This document shows, piece by piece, positions 1 through 6,585 of a stretch of DNA of 6,585 nucleotides; position 1 is the stretch's first letter, and each line of letters begins with the position of its first letter. The stretch is from Flavobacterium sp. (lineage in GTDB: Bacteria > Bacteroidota > Bacteroidia > Flavobacteriales > Flavobacteriaceae). Location: positions 5,611 to 12,195 of the forward strand of contig JADMKR010000235.1 of NCBI GenBank assembly GCA_015478765.1, written 5' to 3'. The notes under the pieces are model-generated. The model had not been told where the DNA came from and ran no database searches. It saw nothing but the letters and a program-made list of their open reading frames with translations. A program made the position numbers and the translations under genes.

Positions 1-2
1 AT

Positions 3-3000
3 GTAATTGCCGTTCAGGGACCCCATGACGCCAATCGTGACGCACTAATAGGCTCACTTGTTACGTCAGACAAACCAATTGCCATGGCATGCGGATCATT
101 CGGCGGCACCAACGGCGAAATGGGAAATATCGATTTAGGTTTCGATCAGGCGGTTCCATCGGAACGCACGGGTAAAGAATATATTTTTATCAAAAGTACA
201 GGAATGGACCGCGTTGAACGGGTATTGTTGATCGCTAACGAAAATGACACTGAGATTTTTCTTAATGGCAATGCGGTTTCGTCCTACACGATCGACGCAG
301 GCCAGTATATCGCACTGAGCGGAGCGCAATTTTCTGCCAATGGCAATCTCTATGTGCGAACTTCAAAAGACGTTTTTGCATACCAGGGCGTAGGTGATGA
401 CAGCCAGCCGAACCAAGCCAATCAGGAACTGTTCTTCGTTCCGCCACTGAGTTGCCAGACACCAAAGATAATCGACAACATCCCGCTGGTCAACCAGGTG
501 GGCGTTACGCTTTTTACAGGGCGCGTGACATTGGTGACAGAAACAGGATCGGACATAAGCTTTGTACTTGACGGCATACCTTATGATTTAGCCGACCTGC
601 CTGCAGACATTATAGTTGACGGACCGCTGACCGTTGTGGGACAACCAGGGTTTGTTACATATACCATCACGGGATTGACAGGAAATGTTTCGGTTTATTC
701 GACAACGCAACTCTATTTGGCGTCTTATGGTACTTTTGTAAATGCCACTTTTGGCGGATATTATTCGGGGTTTACATTTAAACCGTCGATTTCATTTGAG
801 CAACTCGATGTTACACAACCCGACTGCCTGCCCAATATTCAACTATCAGTGAGCGAAGTGGCGGGTTTTGACACATACGAATGGTACTATAACAATGCGC
901 TGGTTTCTACCGATGTTCAGTACATCCCGACTCAGCCCGGATACTATTATGTGGAAGCCACGCTGGCCGCCTGCGGCACCACATTACAATCGGATAGGAT
1001 TCCGGTGAGCGTTTGCGAAACGGATATGGACAATGACGGTGCAGGTGATAATTTTGATATAGACAACGATAACGATGGCATTTCAAACTGTGATGAATCA
1101 TATGGTAACCTGAATTTAAATCTCGTAAATCCCCTCAGTGGCAATTTTGCGACAGGAACATATTCCAATTCATTTACCGGTAGTTTTCCTGCTGGTACCG
1201 GTCCGCCCACGGCCACACCGTTTGTAGGGTATCCAAACGGCAACTTCGTGACCGAAACCTCAGGCGGAATTGGAAATTCGATGATTTACCAGGTTAACTT
1301 CGCCCAACCGGTGAGTATAATGCTTGATTATGTTGCCGTAGGAAATACAGGCGATCTTCTAAACTCCGATGCGGAATTTATTGTCAATTCTGATAGCGCG
1401 CAGACATTGACAATCCTGAATCCCGATAATCAATTGTTGATCGATACGAATTACGACGGATTTTACGAAAGCGGCGTAACCGTATTCTCATCGTTTGAAA
1501 TCCGCTTCAGATTGAACAGCACTACACCGCTTGCGGCAGGCACAGGCACTTTTTCCCTACAAACCCATCTTGCCACAAGTATCAAAGTCACTCATATCAA
1601 CCTTGTCGAAGCAGCCAATAAAGCTACTTTCCGTTTGAGCGCTACTTGCGTACCAAGGGATTCGGACGGCGACGGAATACCTGACCAAATTGACCTTGAC
1701 AGTGATAACGACGGAATTCCAGACTCATTTGAATCGCAAGGACAGAACTATTCAGCACTTTCCGGCACCGATACCAACGGGGATGGCCTCGACAATATAT
1801 TTGGCGATGGCATTTCTCCTGCCGATTCAGATTCAGATGGCATCCCGGATTTTCTTGACCTTGACAGTGATAACGACGGTATTTACGACGCGGTCGAATC
1901 AGGAAGCGGTGCCCCTCATACATCAGGTGTTCTTGTAGGAAATATATTTGGGGCCAACGGCCTTGCCGACATATTGGAAACTTCAGCCAACAGCGGCGTG
2001 CTGAATTACACGATACGCGATACCGATGGCGACGGAAGCTACAATGCCGTAGACCACGACAGTGACGCCGACTTATGCAATGACGTACGCGAAGCGGGTT
2101 ATAATGACGGCAATAATAACGGATACCTTGGGAATTCTGCTACGCCAACCGTAAATTCAAATGGAGTCGTAACTGGCGCCGGTGGCTATACGGTTCCCAA
2201 TGCCAACTATTTAATACCGGTTCCCATTGAGATTACAGACGATGTTCCGGTTGAAATTACAATTTGTGAAAACAGCGACGCCAATTTGTCTATCGTGACA
2301 AATCCGGATGTGACCTACCAATGGCAGGTATCGACTAACGAAGTTCTGTTCACCAATATCAGCGATGGTCCGACTTATTCGGGGGTAAGCACGTCAACCC
2401 TGACCATAATCAACGCTGCGGCAGTGATGAACGGTAATATTTACCGCGTTGTATTAAACAAGGCCGGCAATGTTTGCGGTTCGGTTTCAGGTGAAACAAT
2501 ATTGAATATCAACCCGCTTCCGGCATCTATCACTACCGATCTCGTGCAATGTGATACCGGCGCTCTGCCCGACGGGATAACGGTATTCAATTTGGCGCAA
2601 GCTGATAACCTTTTCATTCTGGGAAACCCTGATATTACTATAGAATATTATGAAACCGTGGCCGACGCACAAGCAGGGACCGCAATGTTGCCAATGGCTT
2701 ATACCAATTTGACCAATCCGCAACAGATAGTTGTGAAAGTAACCAATGAGGTGAACGGCTGCTCGAATTACAGTTTTTTAAACCTTATTGCGAACCTGTT
2801 GCCCTCACCGATTGTCAATTTGCCGTCCCAGTGCGATACCGACGGAACCGAAGATGGTCTTATGATATTTAATCTAACGGTGCCTTTTGGCAGTGCGGCA
2901 CGATTCTATGAAACCGAGATCGATGCGCTCATGGAGCAAAATCAAATTGCCGATCCGAGTTCGTATGTAAACACCGTTCCATACCAAGTGCAAACAGTTT

Positions 3001-3812
3001 TTGTACGTCAGGAAAATGCAAACGACTGCGCGTCTATTACATTGCTTAACATAAAAGTGAATCCGCTTCCTGACGTGGATGCCAATCTAAATCTAGCGCC
3101 GCATGTGGTATGTGTAAACTCGCTGAATTTCACCACCGTCATTGACGCTGCGATCCTCGACGGCTCTTCTCCCGATGATTATACTTATCAGTGGTTTTAC
3201 GAAGGAAATGCCATCCCGGGCGCGACTGCTTACAGCCTTACATTGAGCGCCGAAGGGACTTACTCGGTTGTGGTGACCAATGGATTCGGCTGTACCAAAA
3301 CCCGCACTGTACCGGTGATAGCGTCCAGCAGCGCTATCATAGAAAATATCGAAACCACCGGTTTTCTGGATAATAATTCGGTTACCATAACCTTGACCGA
3401 CAACAGCTACGGAAATTACGTCTACAGCCTTGATTACCCCAACGCTTTTCAGCCATCTAATGTGTTGACGAATGTTCTGCCGGGTATACATACCGTTTAT
3501 GTGAGTGATCTTAACGGCTGCCCAATAACATCACAGGTTATATCGGTGCTTGGAATACCTAAATACTTCACCCCTAATGGCGATGGCTACCACGACACAT
3601 GGAACATCCAGGGCGTCGGGTATGCATTTTACCCGAATACCATAACCCGTATTTATGACCGTTATGGCAAATTGCTGAAACAGCTGTCGGCTGCGGGTGC
3701 CGGTTGGGACGGAACCTACAATGGCCAGCCGTTGCAATCGGATGATTACTGGTATGTTATCTTACTCGATGACGGGCGAATTTTCAAAGGTCATTTCGCT
3801 TTAAAACGATAA
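3..3812 (+). CDS. Large modular T9SS-secreted surface protein (type B CTD), 5'-truncated by window edge
   Basis: The reading frame is open from the first complete codon (position 3) to the TAA at 3810-3812, so 1269 residues are visible. The ATG at 84 is internal, because the preceding codons (IAVQGPHDANRDALIGSLVTSDKPIA) continue the same domain. Modules in order: an IgGFc-binding-protein-like N-terminal domain (3 to about 790; VTSDKPIAMACG and GGYYSGF are typical landmarks); an Ig-like module with paired cysteines (about 813-1016); aspartate-rich TSP type 3-like repeats (1023-2123) interrupted by a beta-rich insert (1101-1658); an Ig-like module (about 2235-2519); two tandem QCDT modules (2547-3074); an Ig-like module (about 3100-3330); a pre-CTD beta module; and a gliding-motility-associated C-terminal domain (3555-3809). 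Family knowledge: proteins with this C-terminus cross the outer membrane through the type IX system and are displayed or released. Adhesion or matrix binding is inference. The signal peptide would lie outside the window. No catalytic domain is seen. Confidence 0.93.
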   Translation, partial: VIAVQGPHDANRDALIGSLVTSDKPIAMACGSFGGTNGEMGNIDLGFDQAVPSERTGKEYIFIKSTGMDRVERVLLIANENDTEIFLNGNAVSSYTIDAGQYIALSGAQFSANGNLYVRTSKDVFAYQGVGDDSQPNQANQELFFVPPLSCQTPKIIDNIPLVNQVGVTLFTGRVTLVTETGSDISFVLDGIPYDLADLPADIIVDGPLTVVGQPGFVTYTITGLTGNVSVYSTTQLYLASYGTFVNATFGGYYSGFTFKPSISFEQLDVTQPDCLPNIQLSVSEVAGFDTYEWYYNNALVSTDVQYIPTQPGYYYVEATLAACGTTLQSDRIPVSVCETDMDNDGAGDNFDIDNDNDGISNCDESYGNLNLNLVNPLSGNFATGTYSNSFTGSFPAGTGPPTATPFVGYPNGNFVTETSGGIGNSMIYQVNFAQPVSIMLDYVAVGNTGDLLNSDAEFIVNSDSAQTLTILNPDNQLLIDTNYDGFYESGVTVFSSFEIRFRLNSTTPLAAGTGTFSLQTHLATSIKVTHINLVEAANKATFRLSATCVPRDSDGDGIPDQIDLDSDNDGIPDSFESQGQNYSALSGTDTNGDGLDNIFGDGISPADSDSDGIPDFLDLDSDNDGIYDAVESGSGAPHTSGVLVGNIFGANGLADILETSANSGVLNYTIRDTDGDGSYNAVDHDSDADLCNDVREAGYNDGNNNGYLGNSATPTVNSNGVVTGAGGYTVPNANYLIPVPIEITDDVPVEITICENSDANLSIVTNPDVTYQWQVSTNEVLFTNISDGPTYSGVSTSTLTIINAAAVMNGNIYRVVLNKAGNVCGSVSGETILNINPLPASITTDLVQCDTGALPDGITVFNLAQADNLFILGNPDITIEYYETVADAQAGTAMLPMAYTNLTNPQQIVVKVTNEVNGCSNYSFLNLIANLLPSPIVNLPSQCDTDGTEDGLMIFNLTVPFGSAARFYETEIDALMEQNQIADPSSYVNTVPYQVQTVFVRQENANDCASITLLNIKVNPLPDVDANLNLAPHVVCVNSLNFTTVIDAAILDGSSPDDYTYQWFYEGNAIPGATAYSLTLSAEGTYSVVVTNGFGCTKTRTVPVIASSSAIIENIETTGFLDNNSVTITLTDNSYGNYVYSLDYPNAFQPSNVLTNVLPGIHTVYVSDLNGCPITSQVISVLGIPKYFTPNGDGYHDTWNIQGVGYAFYPNTITRIYDRYGKLLKQLSAAGAGWDGTYNGQPLQSDDYWYVILLDDGRIFKGHFALKR
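1023..2123 (+). repeat. Thrombospondin type 3-like calcium-binding repeat region (four blocks)
   Basis: Four blocks rich in DxDxDG motifs lie inside the large surface protein: 1023-1100 (DMDNDGAGD, DIDNDNDGISNCDE), 1659-1736 (DSDGDGIPD, DLDSDNDGIPD), 1770-1901 (DTNGDGLDN, DSDSDGIPD, DLDSDNDGIYD) and 2019-2123 (DTDGDGSYN, DHDSDADLCNDVREAGYND). The aspartates at alternating positions are the expected calcium ligands of this repeat class. The last block ends in the CNDVREAGY cap that often closes such arrays in flavobacterial proteins. Blocks 1 and 2 are separated by about 186 residues of non-repeat sequence. The likely role is a calcium-stiffened stalk; that is inferred from the family. Confidence 0.88.
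1690..1879 (+). repeat. 25-bp perfect direct repeat within the TSP3-like region
   Basis: The 25-base string beginning TTGACCTTGACAGTGATAAC occurs identically at 1690-1714 and 1855-1879, in the same reading frame and 165 bases apart. It encodes the DLDSDNDG core of two TSP3-like blocks. Identity at synonymous positions as well suggests recent duplication or gene conversion, and recombination between the copies would remove exactly 55 codons in frame. Confidence 0.9.
2547..3074 (+). repeat. Two tandem ~95-residue QCDT modules in the surface protein
   Basis: Copy 1 begins at 2547 (QCDTGALPDGITVFNL) and copy 2 at 2829 (QCDTDGTEDGLMIFNL), 94 codons apart. Both run through a YET..DA motif and a conserved central tyrosine to a VxNExNGC/VRQENANDC strand, and end in a (N)LLP/NPLP linker. 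They share the plan but are diverged at DNA level. Copy 2 has eight fewer residues between FNL and YET (12 versus 20 counted from the NL), so the second strand region is shortened. Modules of this look are common near the C-terminus of flavobacterial type B T9SS proteins; they are probably beta-sandwich spacers. Confidence 0.8.
3555..3809 (+). other. Type B T9SS sorting domain (gliding motility-associated C-terminal / CHU_C-type)
   Basis: The last 85 residues show the whole signature in order: IPKYFTPNGDGYHDTWNI, then ITRIYDRYGKLLKQL, then GWDGTYNG, SDDYWYVILL and the terminal DGRIFKGHFALKR. This matches the gliding motility-associated C-terminal domain (TIGR04131/CHU_C type) from memory of the family. 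Such domains direct outer-membrane export by the type IX system, and type B examples are reported to depend on SprF-like partner proteins. A SprF/PorP-like gene often follows such adhesin genes. Here none does: the next gene is typA on the opposite strand. Confidence 0.95.
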
Positions 3813-3831
3813 AGCCGATTGTAAGACCAGG

Positions 3832-3922
3832 CCCTAGCCCCGACAGAGCCGGTATCCTGCCGCGGCGTGCCCGGGGCAACGCAGGCCGCGGCAGATAAAG
3901 GCGAAGGCGGGAATAAGCTCCT
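3832..3922 (+). repeat. GC-rich intergenic hairpin element, probable dispersed flavobacterial repeat
   Basis: The stretch opens with CCCTAGCCCCGA (3832-3843) and ends with GGCGGGAATAAGCTCCT (3906-3922). Its core is a perfect 10-bp inverted repeat, CTGCCGCGGC (3857-3866) and GCCGCGGCAG (3885-3894), with a small inner hairpin TGCC/GGCA (3868-3871 with 3875-3878). Positions 3841-3900 are 43/60 G+C, far above the flanks. It has no coding capacity and starts about 20 bases after the surface-protein stop. From memory, elements with similar CCCTAGCCCCGA... GCTCCT ends lie downstream of many genes in Flavobacterium genomes; I could not check this. It could serve as a 3' processing or stability hairpin or be a non-autonomous mobile repeat. 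Confidence 0.6.
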
Positions 3923-3924
3923 AT

Positions 3925-3956
3925 AAAAAAAGCCACTCTTGCGAATGGCTTTTTTT
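3925..3956. terminator. Bidirectional intrinsic terminator between convergent genes
   Basis: The perfect 11-bp inverted repeat AAAAAAAGCCA (3925-3935) and TGGCTTTTTTT (3946-3956) encloses a 10-base loop. Read on either strand it ends in seven T residues, so it can terminate both the surface-protein transcript (113 bases after its stop) and the typA transcript (15 bases after its stop). The G+C part of the stem is short (GCC/GGC), with the A/U tract supplying the rest of the pairing. Confidence 0.85.
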
Positions 3957-3970
3957 AATAGTAAGTTGTA

Positions 3971-5767
3971 CTAGAACTTATATCTTTTTCTATCAGTTTC
4001 TGTCAGATAAATTTTTCTTAGTCGAATAGATTTAGGCGTAACCTCTACGTATTCATCTTTTTGAATATATTCCAACGCTTCTTCCAGTGAAAAAATGACT
4101 GGCGGGATAATCCGGGCTTTTTCGTCATTCCCTGACGATCGAACGTTGGATTGCTTTTTCATCTTGGTAACGTTCACAGCCATATCATCGCTACGCGAAT
4201 TTTCGCCGATCACCTGACCTTCGTAGATTTCGTCGTTTGGATTGACGAAGAACTTACCTCGGTCTTGCAATTTATCGATCGAGTATGGAATCGCTTTTCC
4301 ATTTTCCATAGAAATCAAAGATCCGTTGTTACGTCCTGGAATTTCACCTTTGTATGGTTCATATCCGATGTAACGGTGTGACATGATCGCTTCACCTGCT
4401 GTTGCCGTAAGCAACTGGTTCCGCAAACCGATGATTCCGCGGGACGGGATGTTGAATTTAATGATCATTCGCTCGCCCTTGGCTTCCATTGAAAGCATTT
4501 CGCCTTTGCGGATGGTTACAAATTCGACCGCCCTTCCCGAAAGATTCTCAGGCAAATCGATTGTCAATTCTTCGATTGGCTCACATTTTTTACCGTCGAT
4601 TTCTTTAATGATTACTTGCGGCTGTCCGATTTGCAGTTCGTATCCTTCACGTCGCATGGTTTCGATAAGAACCGACAAGTGAAGTACACCGCGTCCGAAA
4701 ACCATGAATTTATCAGCAGAATCCGTTTCGCCCATTTTCATGGCAAGATTTTTCTCCAACTCTTTTGTCAAACGGTCGCGAATGTGTCGGGATGTAACGA
4801 ACTTTCCTTCTTTTCCAAAAAACGGCGAATCGTTTATGGTAAATAACATACTCATTGTAGGCTCATCGATGGCGATGGTTTTCAAACCTTCCGGGTTTTC
4901 AAAATCGGCGATGGTATCACCAATTTCAAATCCTTCAACTCCTACGACGGCACAAATATCGCCGGCGATTACCTGGCTAACTTTTTTACGGCCCAGGCCT
5001 TCGAATGTGTGTAATTCCTTTATTCTGGATTTTACCACGCGACCATCTCTTTTTACCAGGGAAATCGGCATTCCTTCTTTAAGAACTCCTCTTTCCAATC
5101 GGCCAATGGCTATCCGGCCTGTAAATGCCGAGAAATCCAATGATGTAATAAGCATCTGTGGCGTTCCTTCACCCACATTTGGTGGCGGAACATTTTTGAT
5201 GACCATATCAAGTAATGGCTCTATATTTTCTGTCTGATTTCGGAAATCATCCGACATCCAGTTGTTTTTAGCTGAGCCGTACACGGTTGGGAAATCCAAT
5301 TGTTCTTCGGTTGCGCCTAATTCGAACATCAGGTCGAAGACTTTCTCGTGCACTTCTTCGGGCGTACAATTCTCTTTATCTACTTTGTTGATCACGACAC
5401 ATGGCTTTAGTCCGAGGTCGATCGCTTTTTGCAATACGAAACGCGTTTGCGGCATTGGGCCTTCAAAGGCGTCAACCAGCAGACAGACACCGTCGGCCAT
5501 ATTCAATACCCGCTCCACTTCACCGCCAAAATCGGCGTGACCGGGCGTGTCGATAATATTGATCTTAGTCCCTTTGTAAACTACAGAAACGTTTTTTGAA
5601 GTAATCGTAATACCACGTTCGCGCTCGAGATCATTGTTGTCGAGAATTAGATCGCCGGTGTTTTCATTTTCACGAAAAAGTTGGCAATGATACATAATTT
5701 TGTCAACCAATGTGGTTTTACCGTGGTCAACGTGGGCAATAATTGCAATATTTCTAATAGATTCCAT
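3971..5767 (-). CDS. typA: Ribosome-binding translational GTPase TypA/BipA
   Basis: Complete 598-residue protein, the usual length for TypA/BipA. The GTPase domain carries all G motifs: G1 AHVDHGKT (11-18), switch I RGIT (51-54), G3 DTPGH (73-77), G4 NKVD (127-130) and G5 GSAK (164-167). An EF-Tu-like beta-barrel follows (about 204-300; PQMLITSLDFSAFTGRIAIGRLERG), then the EF-G III-like and V-like domains (EPIEELTIDLPENLSGRAVEFV) and the BipA-specific C-terminal domain (NNGSLISMENGKAIPYSIDKLQDRG through NVRSSGNDEKARI to the basic C-terminus KRYKF). Family knowledge: it binds the 70S ribosome in the EF-G site and aids 50S assembly and growth under cold or stress. The start ATG is preceded by a short leader and a TAnnTTTG box, and G1 begins at residue 11 as expected. 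It stands alone, convergent with the surface-protein gene and divergent from the PAS sensor gene. Confidence 0.98.
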   Translation of the reverse strand: MESIRNIAIIAHVDHGKTTLVDKIMYHCQLFRENENTGDLILDNNDLERERGITITSKNVSVVYKGTKINIIDTPGHADFGGEVERVLNMADGVCLLVDAFEGPMPQTRFVLQKAIDLGLKPCVVINKVDKENCTPEEVHEKVFDLMFELGATEEQLDFPTVYGSAKNNWMSDDFRNQTENIEPLLDMVIKNVPPPNVGEGTPQMLITSLDFSAFTGRIAIGRLERGVLKEGMPISLVKRDGRVVKSRIKELHTFEGLGRKKVSQVIAGDICAVVGVEGFEIGDTIADFENPEGLKTIAIDEPTMSMLFTINDSPFFGKEGKFVTSRHIRDRLTKELEKNLAMKMGETDSADKFMVFGRGVLHLSVLIETMRREGYELQIGQPQVIIKEIDGKKCEPIEELTIDLPENLSGRAVEFVTIRKGEMLSMEAKGERMIIKFNIPSRGIIGLRNQLLTATAGEAIMSHRYIGYEPYKGEIPGRNNGSLISMENGKAIPYSIDKLQDRGKFFVNPNDEIYEGQVIGENSRSDDMAVNVTKMKKQSNVRSSGNDEKARIIPPVIFSLEEALEYIQKDEYVEVTPKSIRLRKIYLTETDRKRYKF

Positions 5768-5786
5768 CTGAGATTTTTAATGGGCG

Positions 5787-5794
5787 CAAAGGTA
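5787..5794 (-). promoter_or_regulatory. Bacteroidota-type -7 promoter box (TAnnTTTG) for typA
   Basis: On the minus strand the sequence reads TACCTTTG, a full match to the TAnnTTTG element used by the primary sigma factor of Bacteroidota. Transcription would start near 5780, leaving a leader of only about a dozen bases before the ATG at 5767. The leader is A-rich (TTAAAAATCTCAG) with no Shine-Dalgarno sequence, usual for this phylum. No good TTG -33 box is visible at the expected distance; the spacer is a T/A tract including the palindrome TTTTTATAAAAA (5804-5815). Confidence 0.7.
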
Positions 5795-5928
5795 CATTAT
5801 ATTTTTTTATAAAAATCAGGTTTTTTTAGTGACGGATGCAACTATTAACATTCATGAGATCAATGAGGAATAAGTGGGCGAAACCTAACAATGTATCAGT
5901 TATTTCGCACGGCAAGCTCGGATTTAAT

Positions 5929-5936
5929 TATATTTA
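5929..5936 (+). promoter_or_regulatory. Possible -7 box for the PAS sensor gene
   Basis: TATATTTA matches TAnnTTTG at all but the last base. A start near 5943 would leave roughly eleven bases before the ATG at 5954, much like the typA leader, and would place the alternative ATG at 5891 outside the transcript. No TTG -33 box is evident upstream. This A+T-rich pattern could be chance. Confidence 0.3.
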
Positions 5937-5953
5937 CGAGGCAAACCATTTAT

Positions 5954-6585
5954 ATGAAAAGAAGTTCAGCCCAAATTACCATCATTTACCTGTTAGTGGG
6001 GATCACTTGGATTTGGGTCAGCGATGCGATTTCAACGCCTGAAATTTTCGCCGACCCGGCCACTTTCCAATCGGTCAAAGGCATTGGCTATGTTATTGTA
6101 ACCGGATTACTGATGTTTGTCTATTTGCGCAAGAACGAAGATGACAATATTGAGGCAGCCGAGCGTTCGGTGGAAGCCAATCTAAAACATTCGGCTCAAC
6201 TTGAGGAAAATAATGCCCGCATTACGGATATGCTCGAAAGTGTGAATGACGGCTTCATAGCGCTAGATGAAAATTGGACCATCACGTATTGGAACAAAGA
6301 AGCTGAGCGTATACTGTCAATCCCCCGCGAAAGCGTTGTTGGACATAATTTCTGGGTTCGGTTTCCTAATATGTCTTCGTTTAAATTTCGCAACTACTAT
6401 TTAAAAGCAGCTGAAGACCAAAAGTCATATAGATTTAAGGAGTATTTTGAAACAAGAAATATGTGGCTGGAATTTACAGTATGCCCATCCGAAAAAGGTC
6501 TATCGATATTTTTTCACGATATCACCCAAATTAAATTTCTTAATAAAGAGCGGAAAAAACGAATGGCAGAATTGGCCACAACCAA
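5954..6585 (+). CDS. Membrane-anchored PAS-domain sensor, probable histidine kinase, 3'-truncated by window edge
   Basis: Open from the ATG at 5954 to the window end: 210 complete codons plus two bases, no stop. Residues 8-23 (ITIIYLLVGITWIWVS) and about 43-58 (GIGYVIVTGLLMFVYL) look like two membrane helices flanking a roughly 20-residue extracytoplasmic loop. Residues 60-90 are charged and likely coiled-coil. Residues 88-192 form a PAS domain (MLESVNDGFIALDENWTITYWNKEAERIL ... WLEFTVCPSEKGLSIFFHDIT). The final KERKKRMAELATT resembles the linker that leads, in many Bacteroidota kinases, into the HisKA dimerisation helix. Kinase identity is therefore inference, since no H-box or ATPase motif is in view; a different output domain is possible. 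An in-frame ATG at 5891 would add 21 residues; 5954 is preferred because it places the first helix right after a short basic start (MKRSS). Divergent from typA with 186 bases between. Confidence 0.88.
   Translation, partial: MKRSSAQITIIYLLVGITWIWVSDAISTPEIFADPATFQSVKGIGYVIVTGLLMFVYLRKNEDDNIEAAERSVEANLKHSAQLEENNARITDMLESVNDGFIALDENWTITYWNKEAERILSIPRESVVGHNFWVRFPNMSSFKFRNYYLKAAEDQKSYRFKEYFETRNMWLEFTVCPSEKGLSIFFHDITQIKFLNKERKKRMAELATT

Larger units (their letters stand above)
5768..5953. other. Divergent intergenic region between typA and the PAS sensor gene
   Basis: This 186-base region holds the typA promoter box, an A+T-rich tract with the 12-base palindrome TTTTTATAAAAA (5804-5815), and a possible -7 box for the sensor gene. 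A small open frame from 5836 runs into the sensor gene in another frame, but nothing marks it as a gene. I see no riboswitch-like or tRNA-like structure. Confidence 0.6.

Noticed and set aside
84..86. ATG at 84 as the start of the large surface protein
   Set aside because: The same frame is open to the window edge, and the residues before it (VTSDKPIA) belong to the same domain, so this methionine is internal.
1690..1938. 82-codon open frame on + in another frame, and the 93-codon frame on - across the same region
   Set aside because: Both are out-of-frame readings of the repetitive aspartate codons of the TSP3-like blocks; the sequences are low complexity and unlike any protein.
3093..3491. 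132-codon open frame on the minus strand
   Set aside because: It lies wholly inside the surface-protein gene, antisense to conserved Ig-like and pre-CTD modules, with no recognisable domain.
3857..3894. GC-rich hairpin as the main terminator of the surface-protein gene
   Set aside because: It is not followed by a T-tract; the following stem at 3925-3956 has one on both strands and is the better terminator.
3820..3960. CRISPR, tRNA or attachment site in the convergent intergenic region
   Set aside because: There are no repeated spacers, no cloverleaf arms or T-loop sequence, and no duplicated flanking core; only the two hairpins are supported.
4704..5237. 177-codon open frame on + antisense to typA
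   Set aside because: It is the mirror of conserved GTPase coding sequence; the product shows no domain and no promoter precedes it.
5836..6042. 68-codon open frame on + in the divergent intergenic region
   Set aside because: It overlaps the well-supported PAS sensor start in a different frame, has no recognisable motif, and its second half is a shadow of the first membrane helix region.

Overview
The window suggests a member of the Bacteroidota, most likely Flavobacteriaceae (Flavobacterium-like). Three things point there: a large surface/secreted protein ending in a type B type IX secretion (T9SS) C-terminal domain, a TAnnTTTG-type promoter box with a very short leader and no Shine-Dalgarno sequence, and the style of a two-helix PAS sensor at the right end. 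Assignment below family level is inference.

Layout. Positions 3-3812 (+) hold the 3' 1269 codons of a very large modular secreted protein whose start lies left of the window. In order it shows the end of an IgGFc-binding-protein-like N-terminal domain, an Ig-like module, thrombospondin type 3-like calcium-binding repeats interrupted by an unassigned beta-rich domain, another Ig-like module, two tandem ~95-residue modules, a further Ig-like module, a pre-CTD module and the sorting domain. Positions 3813-3970 form a convergent intergenic region with a GC-rich hairpin element and a perfect A-tract/T-tract bidirectional terminator. Positions 3971-5767 (-) encode a complete TypA/BipA translational GTPase of 598 residues. 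Positions 5768-5953 are a divergent intergenic region with the typA promoter. Positions 5954-6585 (+) hold the first 210 codons of a membrane-anchored PAS sensor protein, probably a histidine kinase, cut by the window's right edge.

The three genes are not an operon: the first two converge on a shared terminator and the last two diverge. No functional link between them is evident. The surface protein would need the T9SS machinery, which is encoded elsewhere. TypA is housekeeping/stress translation, and the sensor would act in signal transduction. I see no phage, insertion sequence, CRISPR array, tRNA or rRNA. The least ordinary pieces are the GC-rich intergenic hairpin element and the architecture of the large surface protein, rather than a clearly new system.
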